Shown here piece by piece: positions 1 to 12,585 of a DNA stretch of 64,000 nt (positions within the stretch are counted from its first letter, which is position 1; each line of letters opens with the position of its first letter). The notes below the pieces were generated by a model. That model made no database searches and was not told where the DNA came from. It was given only the letters and a program-made list of their open reading frames with translations. A program made the translations under genes and the position numbers. Source of the stretch: Solea solea (lineage: Eukaryota; Chordata; Actinopteri; Pleuronectiformes; Soleidae); assembly GCF_958295425.1 (NCBI RefSeq), contig NC_081147.1, positions 5,725,290-5,789,289 on the forward strand. Reading direction: 5' to 3'.

Positions 1-765
1 TCAATACACTCGCCTATCTCAAACGATTTAACAATTGTTTCTGTATCTGTGTGGTGATCGCCACAAAAATCTAATTATCTCTTCCTTGGGCCATAACCCA
101 GAAAATTTAATCTTATCTTTTTGAGTTATGCTGCTCACAGACGGACAGAAACGTGGGCAAAAACATAACATCCTCGGTGGAAGAAATAAATGAGACTTGG
201 AGGAAGCGTTCGTTTCTTTTAACATTTACTCCATCCAACTGTATTCAGGCACATTTTGAATATGCCCAAAAGAGTTGGATGGAAACACATGCTCACAGGA
301 TTAAAATAGTTGTATTAATAGTCATTGTGTTACGTACATGGGACTGTGCTTCATGCGCTGAGAAGCAGGCGAGTGTAGGTGGGCACAAGCTCGGCAAATC
401 ATTGCAGCGACTGGGGGTGACAAAAAGGGAAAAAAAAAGGTGATATTAGTCACTAAACAAAAGGGTAACCTAAAATAATCTGACTTATCTTAATTATATG
501 CTACTCTAAAAATATGTTCACTGTTTTATCTTGGTGTTAGTAGCTTTTTTGCTCTTGAGGAGGCAGCGGTGGGACTGCAACACCAGTGTGCCATGAAGTA
601 CAACAATTACTGGTTTTCTCTATTGACTTTGGTGTTGGAGAATGAGCAGTTCTGCACTAAACACACTTTAGCGCCATGAGAGAAAAGGCTGTCTAACAGT
701 GAGAAAATGCAGCATACATGTTGTTCTTAAGATAGCGTACACTTTTGTGATGATAAAAATGATAG
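1..765. other. No gene seen
   Basis: AT-rich sequence with short open frames only. None has a recognisable motif or plausible exon structure. I see no repeat I can name here. Confidence 0.5.
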
Positions 766-845
766 GGCGGCCAAAAAATGAACTAATTCATCTCACATGT
801 TGAAATTTGTTAATCTAGACTAATCGCGATTCATTGTTTGATTGT
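766..845. repeat. Possible hAT-type MITE end, degraded
   Basis: Starts with a GGGCGGCCAAAAAATGA-like stretch and contains TAATCGCGATTCA. This resembles the GNCGTCAA...GATTAA...TAATCGCGATTAA ends of fish hAT MITEs; related pieces lie at about 3441 and 45040. No target duplication was found, so the assignment is weak. Confidence 0.3.
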
Positions 846-1042
846 ATGTGTCTTTGCAAACACAGAACTTCACATTGAACTATGTGATTTCAAAGAGCCT
901 CAGGTTTATATGCTCAGGCTTATCAAGTGCCAACCAGGTAATCTTAAAATAAAGGCTGAGCATGGATGACCGCCATCCTGTATGCAGCGAGAACATAAAC
1001 ATCACAACCAAAACAATCCACCTGCGTATGGAACTCAAACAT

Positions 1043-1282
1043 TCACAGAGAGAGAGAGGGAGAGAAAGTGCAGTCAGCCATGCAGGGTAGGTGTCCAAAT
1101 GGAAGTCGCCGGGCAGCTGCCAGCATATTACAGGCACTATCGGTGCCTGGAGTGGTTAGTTTGCCACTTACTGTCCACTCATTGGCGATGCCGAGGAATT
1201 CCTCTGCGCAGGTCTCAGCAATTAGTCGTGCATCTGTTTTTTTTGATGCCGCTGAGACACCCAGGTAGTTGTCATGTTGCAT
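1043..1282 (-). pseudogene. hAT (ZBED-type) transposase fragment
   Basis: About 80 codons are open on the minus strand. The translation carries the hAT catalytic-core pattern: a WTVSGKLTT block, then TDSACNM (family form TDNaaNM, which holds an RNase H-fold acidic residue), then LPFGHLPCMAD, which corresponds to the conserved hAT block ending in a Cys and an Ala-His. The final His of that block is Asp here. No BED finger lies upstream and no dimerisation domain downstream, so this is an isolated internal fragment of a roughly 600-residue protein. No terminal repeats were found. Two other hAT/ZBED relics, at 6.6 and 56.9 kb, carry the N-terminal BED finger instead. The family call is by motif recognition. 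Confidence 0.6.
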
Positions 1283-1289
1283 AGAACTT

Positions 1290-3240
1290 CTATTTTATTG
1301 ATGGCTCTGTTGCTCAGCTTCTTAAAATTAAACCTTCTTTGACAGCCCTAATAAAAACAGTAAATCTAGCTTGCAAGGTACAAGCGTTCTCAATTTACCA
1401 AAGCCTCGATGGGTAAGATGGTGTTTCTTTGGTTTTGGTCAATGACGTCACAGGAAGAATCTGTTAGACTATACGTTGGTCATCTTATGGTTACCATAGC
1501 AACATGTACATTTTCTTCATAAGACGACAAAAGTTCATTCGTAAAGGAGGTGGTATTGGCGACTGATCTTTTTGATTTTGGAAGGATACTCACTCTGGCA
1601 CAGAGCAATGACGTCCCGGCCTACACAGCTCTGATTGGCTCTGATATTCTCTCATGATGCACAGCTTGTCAGTGAACACAACACTTGAACCGTGCGAAAT
1701 AAATCAGAGAAGAGTGGAGGTGTTAAGATTTACGATTCGGATTTAGTGTAGAGGAGCTGGAGCACATTTAGACACGGCAGCGGCAGCAGCAGTGGCAGTA
1801 GTAGTAAGATTGATGGGATATGTTTGATGTACACTATCCACATGCAGAACATAGCCTGACTCTATCTGTCACTCATTAGCATTATTCTCCTTCTCCTTCC
1901 AATTAGTGGCCTTATTTAACTCATACAAAAACACCTTTCTTACCTTTCATTAACATAGTGCAAAGTTGATTGTGCACCCTTCTCTGTGTGTGTGAAGAGG
2001 GGTTAATATGGGAACATTGGTGTTCTTGTGCTGAATACAATACTGAAGATGGGGATGTGTAGCAGGTCATGTCTGGCCGCACTTTCATCCGGGTGCCTTT
2101 GAAAAGATAAAAAGACTTTAATTGCATTTACATAATCACACAAGCTTCACACACACACACTCACAACAGAAAGAAGGCACACTCAGACTATTCATAACAC
2201 ACGTGTTACATTGCACTCTCTACATCGACACATAAACGTAACATTGTCCACTGAAGATTTATTTCTTAGTTTGAAAACTTTTCATTAATTCATAGTCCAA
2301 CCCCGCATGAATGAGTATCATTGAGGTAATCTGTATAACAGTGTACAACACTCTGAAAGAGTAACCCCCAAAATACATCAGTTGCGGAACAGTTCTGTTG
2401 CGTCTGTCAAATGACTCTTTTTGCAAAGGTCACCGTAATGGCTGCGTGTCAGGTCCCCTCAGTTGCGGAACGTCAGCGCGGATACACGGCACTATTTCTG
2501 GCAGATGCCGCAGCAGAGCTGCATAAATTCAGCAGAATTCAGCATGAGTGGGAGAGGAAGTAGAAAAATAAAGCACCCCGGTTTACTTTTCAGAATAAAA
2601 CACCCCCTGTTTACACCACACAAATCCCATTTCTGCTCCATTGTCTGATTCACATCTAGCTTGGCACAGCTTTGTCTGCTGGTGCTTGGACTTTTTGGGT
2701 AGAAGTGTACGAGTTATAATGTCATCCTGTGGTATGTGATATGCCAGGAGATTCCTGATCCAACTGCCTAACATATTGACTTTTGTCCACCCTGTGACTG
2801 AAGCAGGGCACATGGCAGGCGATCACTTTGTCCTGTGATGACAGGCTCTCTGGGATAGGACTCTTCTGCAACTCTTCAGCAAAAGATTCTGGGTCCTTCA
2901 TACACTCAACACAAATATTCAGTAACAAATGACTATAGTCACTTTGGTCTATGATCCGGTCCTTTTCTCCTCCTCTCTTCAGGGGCTGCCTCATTTTCTC
3001 TCCTCTTCTTTGTCTCCCTTCTCTCTATTTTCTCTAACAAAAAAGAAAAAACAGATTAAAACATCACAGGTTAAATTCATTAAAATTAAGCGTGGTTTGT
3101 ATTGGTTGTAGAGGGTGTCATTTGAAATATGAAAAAAATGTTTTTGTTTTTCTTTCTTTTGGCTAGGCCCCATGTGCGCGAGGGCCCATCAGCCTGTGCC
3201 CATAATCCCCATTGGGTGATCTGGCTGTGTGTGACATACA
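1290..3240. other. No recognised gene
   Basis: Unique-looking DNA with a short CA run near 2150. An open frame on the minus strand at 2722-2994 (90 codons) has fairly ordinary protein composition but matches no family I recognise and has no clear splice sites. It is reported under findings, not as a gene. Confidence 0.4.
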
Positions 3241-3250
3241 GGTGCACCAG

Positions 3251-3741
3251 TTAATTTGGGCATATATGGCCTGCAGGCCGTATTTGGCCCTTTCACCCAC
3301 CTTTTATTTTCTCATTAGAAATGAGAAAATAAACTTAAATAACAGAGTTCTAGAGTGCGACGTGCACCTAAGATTTCCACAGTTTTCTACATTGATCAAT
3401 GCATGGCGACAGAATCAACACTAATGTATCATATCTAGTGCTGTCAAGCGATTAAAAAAAATCAGAGATTAATCAAGCATGATCTGTAATTAATTAATCT
3501 AATTAATGTCTTTTTTAATCTCACCTAAAAATTGCTGAGAAAAGCCCTTAACTGGTGTGGTGTCAGACAATATACTCATTACACAACACCACAGTATAGT
3601 ATAGTAGTATTCATTAGTATAGTAATTTATATTTTCAATAGAGTTAGTTAATTGCATAAAATCTGCATTGTCATTCATTTAGTTTATTGTGTGTTTATGT
3701 TTCTCATGTGGCCCCTTGGGGAAAATAATTGCCCACCTCTG
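3251..3741. mobile_element. Likely hAT-type MITE with a nested second MITE end
   Basis: The right end reads inward as CAGAGGTGGGCAATTATTTT followed by a GGGGCCACATGAG block, a common fish hAT end. The left end has a degenerate counterpart (TTTGGGCATATATGGCC). At about 3441-3540 a second hAT-like end is nested: AGTGCTGTCAAGCGATTAAA followed by alternating ATTAAT blocks. No 8-bp target duplication could be matched, so the outer limits are approximate. No coding capacity. Confidence 0.4.
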
Positions 3742-6640
3742 AGCTAATTATTCCATGTGGTCTGATTGCATTATATGTGTATATACATTGTGGTTTGGAA
3801 ACAAATGACCAACCGTACCTTTAAAGTCAAGGGGTTTTGTTGTTGTTGTTGTTTGTGATTACTGACGTCATTATTTCCCTTTTCATGGTCTTCAGAACAG
3901 GAATCTTAGCGTTACAGTTACCCCCAAAATGCCTCCCAAATACTCCCAAACAAGAACTACATTTAAAAAATAAATAAAGACATTTAAGCAGCGTTACAAC
4001 ACCACAGGAATGATACTGGAATGATTTTGAGGCACCAACAGACTGCTGGCCTCTGAGCTCTTGCCTTTATCAGCACAACAGGGTAACAACCAGCCTTATT
4101 TCTCTACCTAACCTCATTTTACCAAACACGTTGCATGCACAACTGCTGTTAAAAGGTCACACACTATGGAACATCTGCAATTCAGGGTTGCTAATTTTTT
4201 TTCAGACCATATTTTGTTTTATTTTGTCAACTGCATGGAGCCATAAGGGTGTGTGTTATGTAAGGTTGAATTAACATTGTTTCATGCATGCTCAGAATAA
4301 CTCTATATGCAATTTGTGAGCTTACTCTGCATTCATTATTTTTGATATTGATATACTACTCATATTATGTGTGTGTGTATTGCTTTTTTCCTCCAGGCCA
4401 GCTGTTTCCCCCTGATTCCACTTTTAAATGATAAATTAGGCTAACTCCAGAGCTGCATTTAAAACAGAGACCCGAGATTATTATTCACCTGAACATTTTC
4501 TGACAGAAAACAATGTGCAAATTCCCAAAATACCCTTTAACAGGGGAGCGGCAGGGGTGGTTTCCACATCATAAACAAAAGGGTTGCAAGAGAGAAAAAG
4601 AGAATCATTTTAGAGCACATTTGTTATTAGTGACACATTAACCTCCAACCCCACCTTCCCATTGAGGTAAGAAATCTTAAAAGAACTGAATAAGACCACC
4701 AGGGTGGTGTATAAAGTATATAAAACTGTATCCCTATAATGCAACTTCAACTTTTGACTCTGTTTACACACTTATTTGATTTACTTTGTGTGTAATTTAT
4801 TTTGTTTTCATATTTTACATTGTTGGTATTGATTTTGTGTGAATTCAACTTATTCTGTAATTCATTTATTTATTCATTCATTTTAGTTTTTGCATTTTTT
4901 TAAACATGTTTATTTAAGTTCATTTATTTCCCATTGTATATGTACAGTATGTACTTTTTTTTTTATGCATCTTAGTCTGCCAACATGGCGCTTCATAGAA
5001 ACCGAGTCATGTCACATCCAGAGTTTCGGATTATACCAGTCTGCTATTCACACTGGTGTCCACTCATATGTGCCATGTGTGCTTTTTTTTTTTTTTTTGT
5101 GGAAATGGGAACATAATTGACCTGTAACTTGGGACTGAGACCATTAACTCCTCAGGAAAATGATTACTGATGCTATAATTCAAGTGAGAAGTAGGAGGTA
5201 ATTTTCTTATACTTTCATTCAAACTGAGTTATTTTTGCAACCAGCGGAGTAGCCAGCAGTTTTAATAAATCTCCACTTCCTATTTGGCTTTGACTTCTTT
5301 TCTTTTTTTTCCATTTTTCATAAAACTCCAGTAAGCAAATGCTAACACTGGCAAAGTTTTCGAAAATGTGCATTTTTTGTGTGTACGACACACCAAAAGC
5401 TATGTTTTCAAAAATATCCACCTACTCAGTTTTGTCTGTTCTGCTTTGGCCTGTAATGTTCAGTTCTTTGTTCCCACTCATGGCGCTCCTGCTCCTAATG
5501 TTCCTGAAGTATTTTGGGATTTTCTGATTTCACCTTATACCCTCTCCTGCCTTGGTTTGCATTTGCCCTATTTGTTTAGTTCTCCTCATTACGAACTTGT
5601 GTTCCTATGCGCTGCATTTGGCTCCTCATTTTGCTAACTGTGACATAACCCCAATCTGCATGTTTTTGGATTGAAGACACACACACACTTTATATTTCAT
5701 TGTATGTTCACTTCAGATGCTTCAGTGCTTGTCCCAACACTGTTGGTTAACCTGAGGGTTTTAAACATATGCGGCCAGATTAAAATAAATTAAAAAGCAT
5801 ACAGCGTTTCCTACACATCCACTGTTATATTAGTGGTGCAGGCATGTAGTTAATTGTAATGAAGGTGCAAATCAGAACTATGGGGAGAATTTAACATGCA
5901 GCATTACTCTTTAAGATTATATGCGCTGCTATTGTTCACTGAGACATATGATCTTTTTTACCATCGACACACCTCTGTGATATTTCAGCCAAAACCACAT
6001 TTCTAACCTTAATTGCTCTTGGGTGCTTGATTTTATTCCTTCTTATCTGTTCTGCTCCTGTTTTTCTTTTTCTTTTTTTCTTTTTTTTTTATAAAAATCT
6101 CATTCTTTATGGCCTTTTTTATTTTATCATTATATTGTGAAGTGCCTCGTTAAGTCTGCTTCCATGTGGGGGCTGTAAACTATGTCATTATTTCTGACAT
6201 TTCCTGCTGATGATTGGGATATCACTCCAAATGATGCGTTACAGGTACAAGCTGGTACTATAAATAACTACAACAGCGTGAAATGGTCATGTTTAAGGAG
6301 AACCTTCACAGGTTAAACTGCACTTTTTCTTTAACACTTGATAACACAATGATATTGATATGGATCTACAACTTCCTGCTAACATGATTTGTTCTGTAAA
6401 ACAATACTATCAGACCTGACTGAGGGAGCACATGGGAGTATACATCGGTAGTGCAAAGGCAGACAATGAAGTCTGCAGCAATGATGAGCAACCATTTATA
6501 TCTAATTTCTGAACCTTTACATGGGAACTTATTTGTGTTTTTTGTTGTCTTGCCAGGCGACACAAGATGTTGATACCATTATACTGATGAACAGAGAGCG
6601 AGTGATGTGGATCAGGCTTAATCAGCATTGTTGCCCTTCT
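3742..6640. other. No gene seen
   Basis: AT-rich, unrecognised DNA. A small mirror of related words around GCAAAGTTTTCGAAAATG and GCTATGTTTTCAAAAATA occurs near 5350-5420. The stretch at about 5450-5645 ends in a GCATTTGGCTCCTC...GTGACA pattern that recalls the 3' end of a high-copy fish repeat, but it is too degraded to name. Confidence 0.4.
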
Positions 6641-6642
6641 GT

Positions 6643-6930
6643 TCTGAATTTGTATTCGTAAAACTACTCCAATACTGCTGCACCTGATACCACTTTACTT
6701 ATCTTCAAGTGAGCTGAGCAGGTGTGCGGCAATAAGCAGATGTGTCCCAATGTCAGCAGTTTGGAAATACTTTAAGGTAAGCTATGATGACAAAAGTAGA
6801 GCAGACTGCAACCTGTGCTCTGCTATACTGTCAAAAGGAGGAGGTGAAAAGTAACTCCTTCAACACAAGTCATTTGATAAAACATCTAAAGAACATATGT
6901 GATGCACAGCAAAAGATTTGCCACTAAACA
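6643..6930 (+). pseudogene. hAT (ZBED) transposase N-terminal fragment with BED finger
   Basis: Reading from about 6751, the translation starts MSAVWKYFKVS and continues to a CNLC zinc-ligand pair and then, after a one-base frame change, NSFNTSHLIKHLKN. This is the order of a BED zinc finger: aromatic W/F residues, C-x2-C, then H-x3-H. BED fingers bind transposon ends in hAT transposases and domesticated ZBED proteins. A stop and frameshift between the Cys and His pairs break the frame, and no catalytic domain follows. A related relic with the same upstream leader (TTTGTATTCGTAAAACTACT) lies at 56.9 kb. Pseudogene; family call fairly safe. Confidence 0.65.
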
Positions 6931-7626
6931 TTAAGTATTATTCATTTATATGTAATAAGTCTTTCTGATTGAATAATTTGCTCATCTTTAAAATGCCCCA
7001 ACAGCAGTGCTACAAATATACAAATAAAGATTTACTTTGAATTTAATAACGTATTCAATGAAAAGCAATCAGTCAAAATCAATTAACAATCAAATATCAA
7101 ATAAAATAAACAAAAAAAATGGTAAACTGAATCATGACTGGAACACAAATTGGGCAAGAGTAAAAACACATTTTGCCTCGGAACACTGTCAGTCCTTCAA
7201 TCACTGAAATTTGTGGGGAATAAAAACTTCATAGACTTCATCAACACTGGATCGAATTGAATAGTGCAAAAAGGCACTGGAACACTGCAGCAACATTTGT
7301 TCAAACAGCAGCAACATCAGTGAACAGTTTGGCATAGCCTTGCACCGCTCCTTTCTTTGTATTTTCAAGCCAATTTGCAATCCTGGTCCGTGGTCCATGG
7401 CATCAGACGTCAGACAACTACATTGCACAGCCGCTGAAACACATGCACACTCACTCAATCACTCACTCAATTGTTCAAAATTGTACCTGTTCAGTGCTCA
7501 TCTTCTCATATTGCTCTGTCCAGTTCACTTCCATATCATTTACTAATTTTCTGCTAAAAGTGACAAAATGTAGGAGGAAAATGTACAACAAAGGGACATC
7601 TAATCAATTCCTGTCAGTAGTACAAC
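6931..7626. other. No gene seen
   Basis: Unrecognised AT-rich DNA immediately upstream of an L2 fragment. Confidence 0.4.
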
Positions 7627-7975
7627 ATGTGGCTTCTCTTCTCTGCCACTGAAACCCTCATCCATGCTTCCATCACCTCAAGACTGGACTACCGCAACGG
7701 CTCATCATCCAAAGTCCTCAACAAACTTCAATACATCCAGAACTCTGCTGCCTGCCTCCTCACCCACACCTCACGGACATGCTCCACCAGCATTGCTCAT
7801 TGTGTGAACTTTTGGGTTTTGCTGCCTGAAATGAATTGGATTGATTTCTTTATTCTCATTTTTTACTTGTATATATATCCTCCGTTTTTTGGTTTTAACT
7901 GTAAAGCTTGCTTTGAGGGCTTTACAAGTGCTGTATACAGGTTTTATAATTATTATAAAAAAAACAGGTAATAAT
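7627..7975 (+). mobile_element. L2-type LINE 3' fragment (5'-truncated)
   Basis: The translation from about 7640 gives AETLIHASITSRLDYRNG, then LNKLQYIQNSAACLLT. This matches the C-terminal part of L2 reverse transcriptase; the L2 at 40.0 kb has KLVHAFVSSRLDYC and LKKLQYVQNSAARVL at the same place. Coding similarity stops after about 7790. The remainder looks like 3' UTR ending in AAGTGCTGTATACAGGTTTTAT plus an AT-rich tail. Expected residues are changed (for example DYC to DYR) and the rest of the protein is missing, so the copy is dead. Truncation at the 5' end is typical of target-primed reverse transcription. Confidence 0.7.
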
Positions 7976-10194
7976 ATAATGGTTGATATTGTTGATTATT
8001 GTGATATAACTAAAGAATAACCTAAAAATAAGTAAAATTAGATAATGAAATATAAACTAAACTAAATCTAAAATAGAGTAAAGTAAAATCATACAAAAAT
8101 TAGATGAATAAGTTGCATACATATTGATAATTAAATACATAACACATAAGGCATGAGTTAAAAGTAGAAATATGCTAAAAGAGAAGGCACCAATAGACAA
8201 CTATAAAATAGAAAATGTAAGATAAGATGAAAATGGGACTCAAAAGCCAAATTAAAAAAGGGGGGGGCTTGAGCCTGACCATAAATATGATGCATGCACA
8301 TCATATCCTCTATATCCATCCATAGGCATCCTGCCTTTGTGTGTACATTTTGAACATACTCCATTTCATACATCTGCACCCCGCAATATACCAGCATTAA
8401 GGTTTTATAGACGCTGTGCCATCTGATGTTCTGAAACAGCAACTCATTTACTTGGCAGTGAGTTTGTTTTTTCCCACTTCCTCCAACATACCATTGAAAC
8501 CTACATCACACTTCCTCAGAACAAGTCTGCAGCACCCATCTGTGGCACTCAGCACAGATGGCGAAAGGTGACAATTTGGACATTTTGAATCATGAAGAAA
8601 CTCCTCTCGTATTCATCTTCCAATCCAAGCTGGTGAAAAGAACATTTGCTGGTAAACTTTTATCACGACAGGGAGAAAAGTAAAGCTTGGAGCGACATCA
8701 GCAGGGGGCATTATTCAGTTCACATAATTAACCGCCGCATGACTCCAGAGTGCAACCTTTTCACAATAACAGCCATTCAACAGATTGAAAGGAAGCAGCA
8801 CACTGAGCATTCTATGGCTGAAATACTTGCAGTTCCACGACGTAGATACATCGTAATTACTCCAGTTAGTGCAATTAGTTGAACATATCTCTGCATCACA
8901 GTCCAATTCCAGGTCATTATCACTTTTCAGCACATCACCGTTTTCTAGGAGACTGTAAATGATAGTTTTGTGTTCTAACACTCACCTGACACCACATCGA
9001 TGGCTTCCTAACCCATAACAACAGTACTCGCCTGAAAGATGATTTTCAGGTATCTCTTCTTCCTCCCAGGGTCTCTCAGGTTGAGGGAGATCTCCAATAT
9101 TTAATATATACGTTAACCTATGATTGATTACCGCATTTAAGGCTGTTTCATTTTTAATCACTGCTCCAATGATGTATTTAATGAGCCCAGACTTGATGAA
9201 GATGCCTGTTAAATAAGGTGGGAGTCAGGCGCAGGGAGGGTAAAGCTCATGAGGAGGACATTGTCTTCCTTTTTACTCTTTAGTGGAAGTGCAGTGGTTA
9301 AAAGTGGGAATGTGAAACACCACTACGAAAAATGCATTTGATAAAGGTTACCCACTACATTCAGCTCAAAAAAATAAGTGGTCTTAAAGGCAACTATGAT
9401 TGGTCAAAGAAGATTTTAACACGTTCATTTACTGGGCAAAAACTGAGTGTTTCCACAGAGTTGCATGGATTTTGGGACGCCACAAAAGCCTGTGCATTTG
9501 TGCACATTAAAAAAGTATTTGTTTTATTTCATTAATAATGTTATAATTATTATTATTGTTCTGAAAGTACTTATTATTTATAGTTCTCAGTTGAATATCA
9601 AATTGACTTTGCTTTTACTTTTGTTATTGATGTTTTCTTATTTAATTATTATTGTATATAGTCCTCCAAAAATAAAGTTGCACTGAAAATAAATATAGCT
9701 TAAATGGCATTGAATTACAGCCTTGATACAATGACAATGCTACTCCAATATATATACATTAATTGTAATGTATAACTAAATTATCATGCATCTTGTACAT
9801 GTGGACATTTTCTCTATCTGGACCTCCTTAAGTCATAATTGACTACCCCTGTCATAGACCATGTCTAAAAAAATGGGTGGAGTGTTCTTGTTTATTTGGT
9901 GAAGTCAATCAGGAAGGAATAATATATTGAACAGCCACCAGGAGGCAACTCTGCTGGTTGCAACAGTAAGTCAATTTGAATGAAACACTTTCTTCACATG
10001 AGTGCATTGACTGTGTACAAAAATAAATAAATACCATTTTCCCGCCTGCAATTTGAACCAAATGTGATCTTTTTGTCGTTTTGGACCCAACATCATGTCT
10101 AATAACATGTTATTGACACCATTAGAATGTGATTGTATTTATATTCATTTGTTTTCATGACGATATGCTTGGTGGACTGAAACTATCACATATA
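7976..10194. other. No gene seen
   Basis: AT-rich unrecognised DNA with short A- and T-rich low-complexity stretches around 7976-8200 and 9530-9720. Confidence 0.4.
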
Positions 10195-10299
10195 GAAATG
10201 ACTCAAATTTGACAAAAATTTGACTAAAACTAATAAGAATTTTAGTCCAAGAGACTAAGACTACGACTAAATCTAAAATGCCTGCTAAAAACAACACTG
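10195..10299. repeat. End of a hAT-like MITE
   Basis: Read on the minus strand the end is CAGTGTTGTTTTTAGCAGGC followed by repeated TTTAGTC/CTTAGTC words. This resembles a common fish hAT non-autonomous family (CAGTGTT...TTTTAGTC). The other end could not be located; the body may extend left to about 10060. Confidence 0.4.
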
Positions 10300-11219
10300 C
10301 TATCTGTTTCCATACAACCATTTAACCTAATGACAATGGGTTCGTGTTATATCTACCTTACCATAAAGAAGTCAGGAAATGCATTTGTACAAAATATTTC
10401 TTCATTCTTTTTCTTATGTTCCTTTGATTCATTGTAGCTATAAGCTTTTGTAAGTGGAGTCGATCCAGGATGCCAATGTAATGTAGCAGTGATTGTACTC
10501 GGCATTAGCTTCAGTGGAATCATTTATTCACATTGCTGTGTCTTCAGTGTTTGAAGGTTGAACTAAATCGAATGTGACCATTACACAGCCTTTCAGGGCT
10601 GCAACTCACCAAGAATGAGTGGGAGCAGAGGCACGCTACCTGACTCTATCCTCCACACACATAAACACACACACACATACCTGGGTGGACAAAGGGGAGA
10701 GAAGTGCTTAATGGTGCATTGCAGGTGCGATTTCAACAATCCATTTGTCAGGAGAGGCATTCAATTAGTGCTGGTAGCCACTAGGACCAATGTGACCGTG
10801 TGCATGTGCCTGTGTGTGTTTGTGTATTATGTCATATGGACATTTGGTGAACACGACGCTTAACTGCTCCCCTTGTCTAATGTGTTTGTACATTTGCACC
10901 AAACTCACCATGATAATAAACAAAGCCGTTAAAATGGAAATCCTATGAGGGAATTTACAAAACGTCATTAGAGTGTGCGTTTCTATCAGCAACAGTTACT
11001 GGAATGTATTGAATTCAATGTGACATTATTAACTTTGTTCCTGGGTTAAGTAATAATGTTATTGAATTGAATTTAATTAATGAAATAACCTTATGTCACT
11101 GTTATAATAATGTTTGTTGTTATGCTTCAAAAGAGAGTTACGCCACGTTTTTCCAGGTGAACGTGAGAATTTGTTTAACCCCATTAACTGTATATATTCA
11201 CAAATACAATACAGATTGA
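10300..11219. other. No gene seen; imperfect (CA)n
   Basis: An imperfect CA run lies at about 10652-10680. The rest is unrecognised. Confidence 0.4.
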
Positions 11220-11435
11220 CAGTTTTTCATTTTATATAATTTATATTATTATAATTATTATTATTATGATTATTATTATTATATTTATTTATATAGTTTG
11301 TCTTGTAAAAAAGATACTTCATTAAATCTAAAATTTCTCTATACGTTATTATGCTATTATTTTACTGGTCCGGCCCACTTGAGATCAAATTTTGCCTTGT
11401 GTGGCCCTGGAAATAAAATGAGTTTGACACCCCTG
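11220..11435. repeat. hAT-like MITE end with (ATT)n block
   Basis: On the minus strand the right end begins CAGGGGTGTCAAACTCATTT, then GGCCACAC and GGGCCGGACC. This is a widely dispersed fish hAT end. An ATT/TTA-rich stretch occupies about 11240-11295. The matching left terminal repeat was not found. Confidence 0.5.
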
Positions 11436-12285
11436 ATTTATTCTGTTGTTATTCTTTAAAGCATTTTGTAACATTGTTTTCAAAAGTACTGTATAAATGA
11501 GGTTTCAATTAAAACCCAGTGTAGGAAAATGTTTTTCCTTTCTAATAATGGCTGAGAGGCTCTCATTGTTAATTTTCTTTCATTTTCTTTGCATTTTCAT
11601 CTCAGCAACATGCTCATGCTTCTCTTCATGCTCTTTTCTTGTCCATGGCATTAAACCCATTTTATTGGTATTGGTGTTTCTATTATAAACCCTAGAAACA
11701 CTTGAAACTGCAGTACAGCACTAGATTGTGGGAAGAAAAACAACACAAGGACCAAGCAAAAAAACAAAGACATACATAACAATCGCCAACTTCAGGGTCC
11801 TCTTTGGCAGAAAAAAAAAATGAGCAAGAAGGAGAGATGGGGGAGAGGGGCTGTGCTGTGTCTCTCCCTGTCCGTTTCAGTTTCAAGATTTTAATGAGCA
11901 TCCGGCGAAGGTCTACTTAACAAGAAGGAGGGAAAAAGAGAGTAAGGAAAGACGGAGGGAATGAAGTAAGAAAAGAAGTCTGGGAGGCATTTAGGAACTT
12001 TAGGAATTGATGATGAGAGACCGGTCAAGCAGAGCTGGTATGACGGGGAGGATGAGATGACGTCAGGCGAAGGAGACAGTTTCTGACGGCGGTCAGCATC
12101 CTCGATTCCTACACTGCTCTGCTTTCATAGCCATATCTTATTCAAACGGTCCATGTTTATTTGTTTTAATGTATTTGATTTATTTAATAGGAACAATGTA
12201 GTTTAACACAGTTTAGAGACAGTGCATGAAGCTGATGTGCTGCAACAGAGTTGGTAGCACTTGCTAGTTTGCAGCTCCAGCCCCT
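11436..12285. other. No gene seen; purine-rich tract
   Basis: About 11810-12085 is strongly purine-rich on the plus strand (GAAGGAGGGAAAAAGAGAG-type runs). A 28-codon open stretch at 12003-12086 was considered as an exon and rejected. The LINE tail begins at 12286. Confidence 0.4.
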
Positions 12286-12320
12286 ATCAGAATCAGAATC
12301 AGAATCAGAAGAGCTTTATT
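12286..12320 (-). terminator. LINE polyadenylation signal and hexamer tail
   Basis: On the minus strand AATAAA (12315-12320) is followed within five bases by about four units of (TCTGAT)n, the 3' end of the LINE. Short oligonucleotide tails instead of poly(A) are usual in the CR1/L2/Rex1 group and help mark the element boundary. Confidence 0.75.
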
Positions 12321-12585
12321 GCCAAGTACGATTTGCACATACAAGGAATTTGTTCTGGTGTCATTGGTGCATAACAAGCATACAAAATTTTAATATACAC
12401 AGTATATAAATGTTTTCTTAAAAAGATGAAAAGAGCACTACAGAAAGAGCAGTACAGCTGGGCAGAAGTGAGTAACAGTGAAATATTCACCAGGTGCAAA
12501 AGTTCACAGTAATGACGTTAATGTAACGCATAAAAAAGATGTAATGATAATGTGACATGTAGAGGCAGAGGAGGAGTGTGAGGAG

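Noticed and set aside
12003..12086. 28-codon open stretch GIDDERPVKQSWYDGEDEM... as a possible last coding exon
   Set aside because: It lies in a purine-rich tract with no polypyrimidine run before the AG, and I recognise no protein family.
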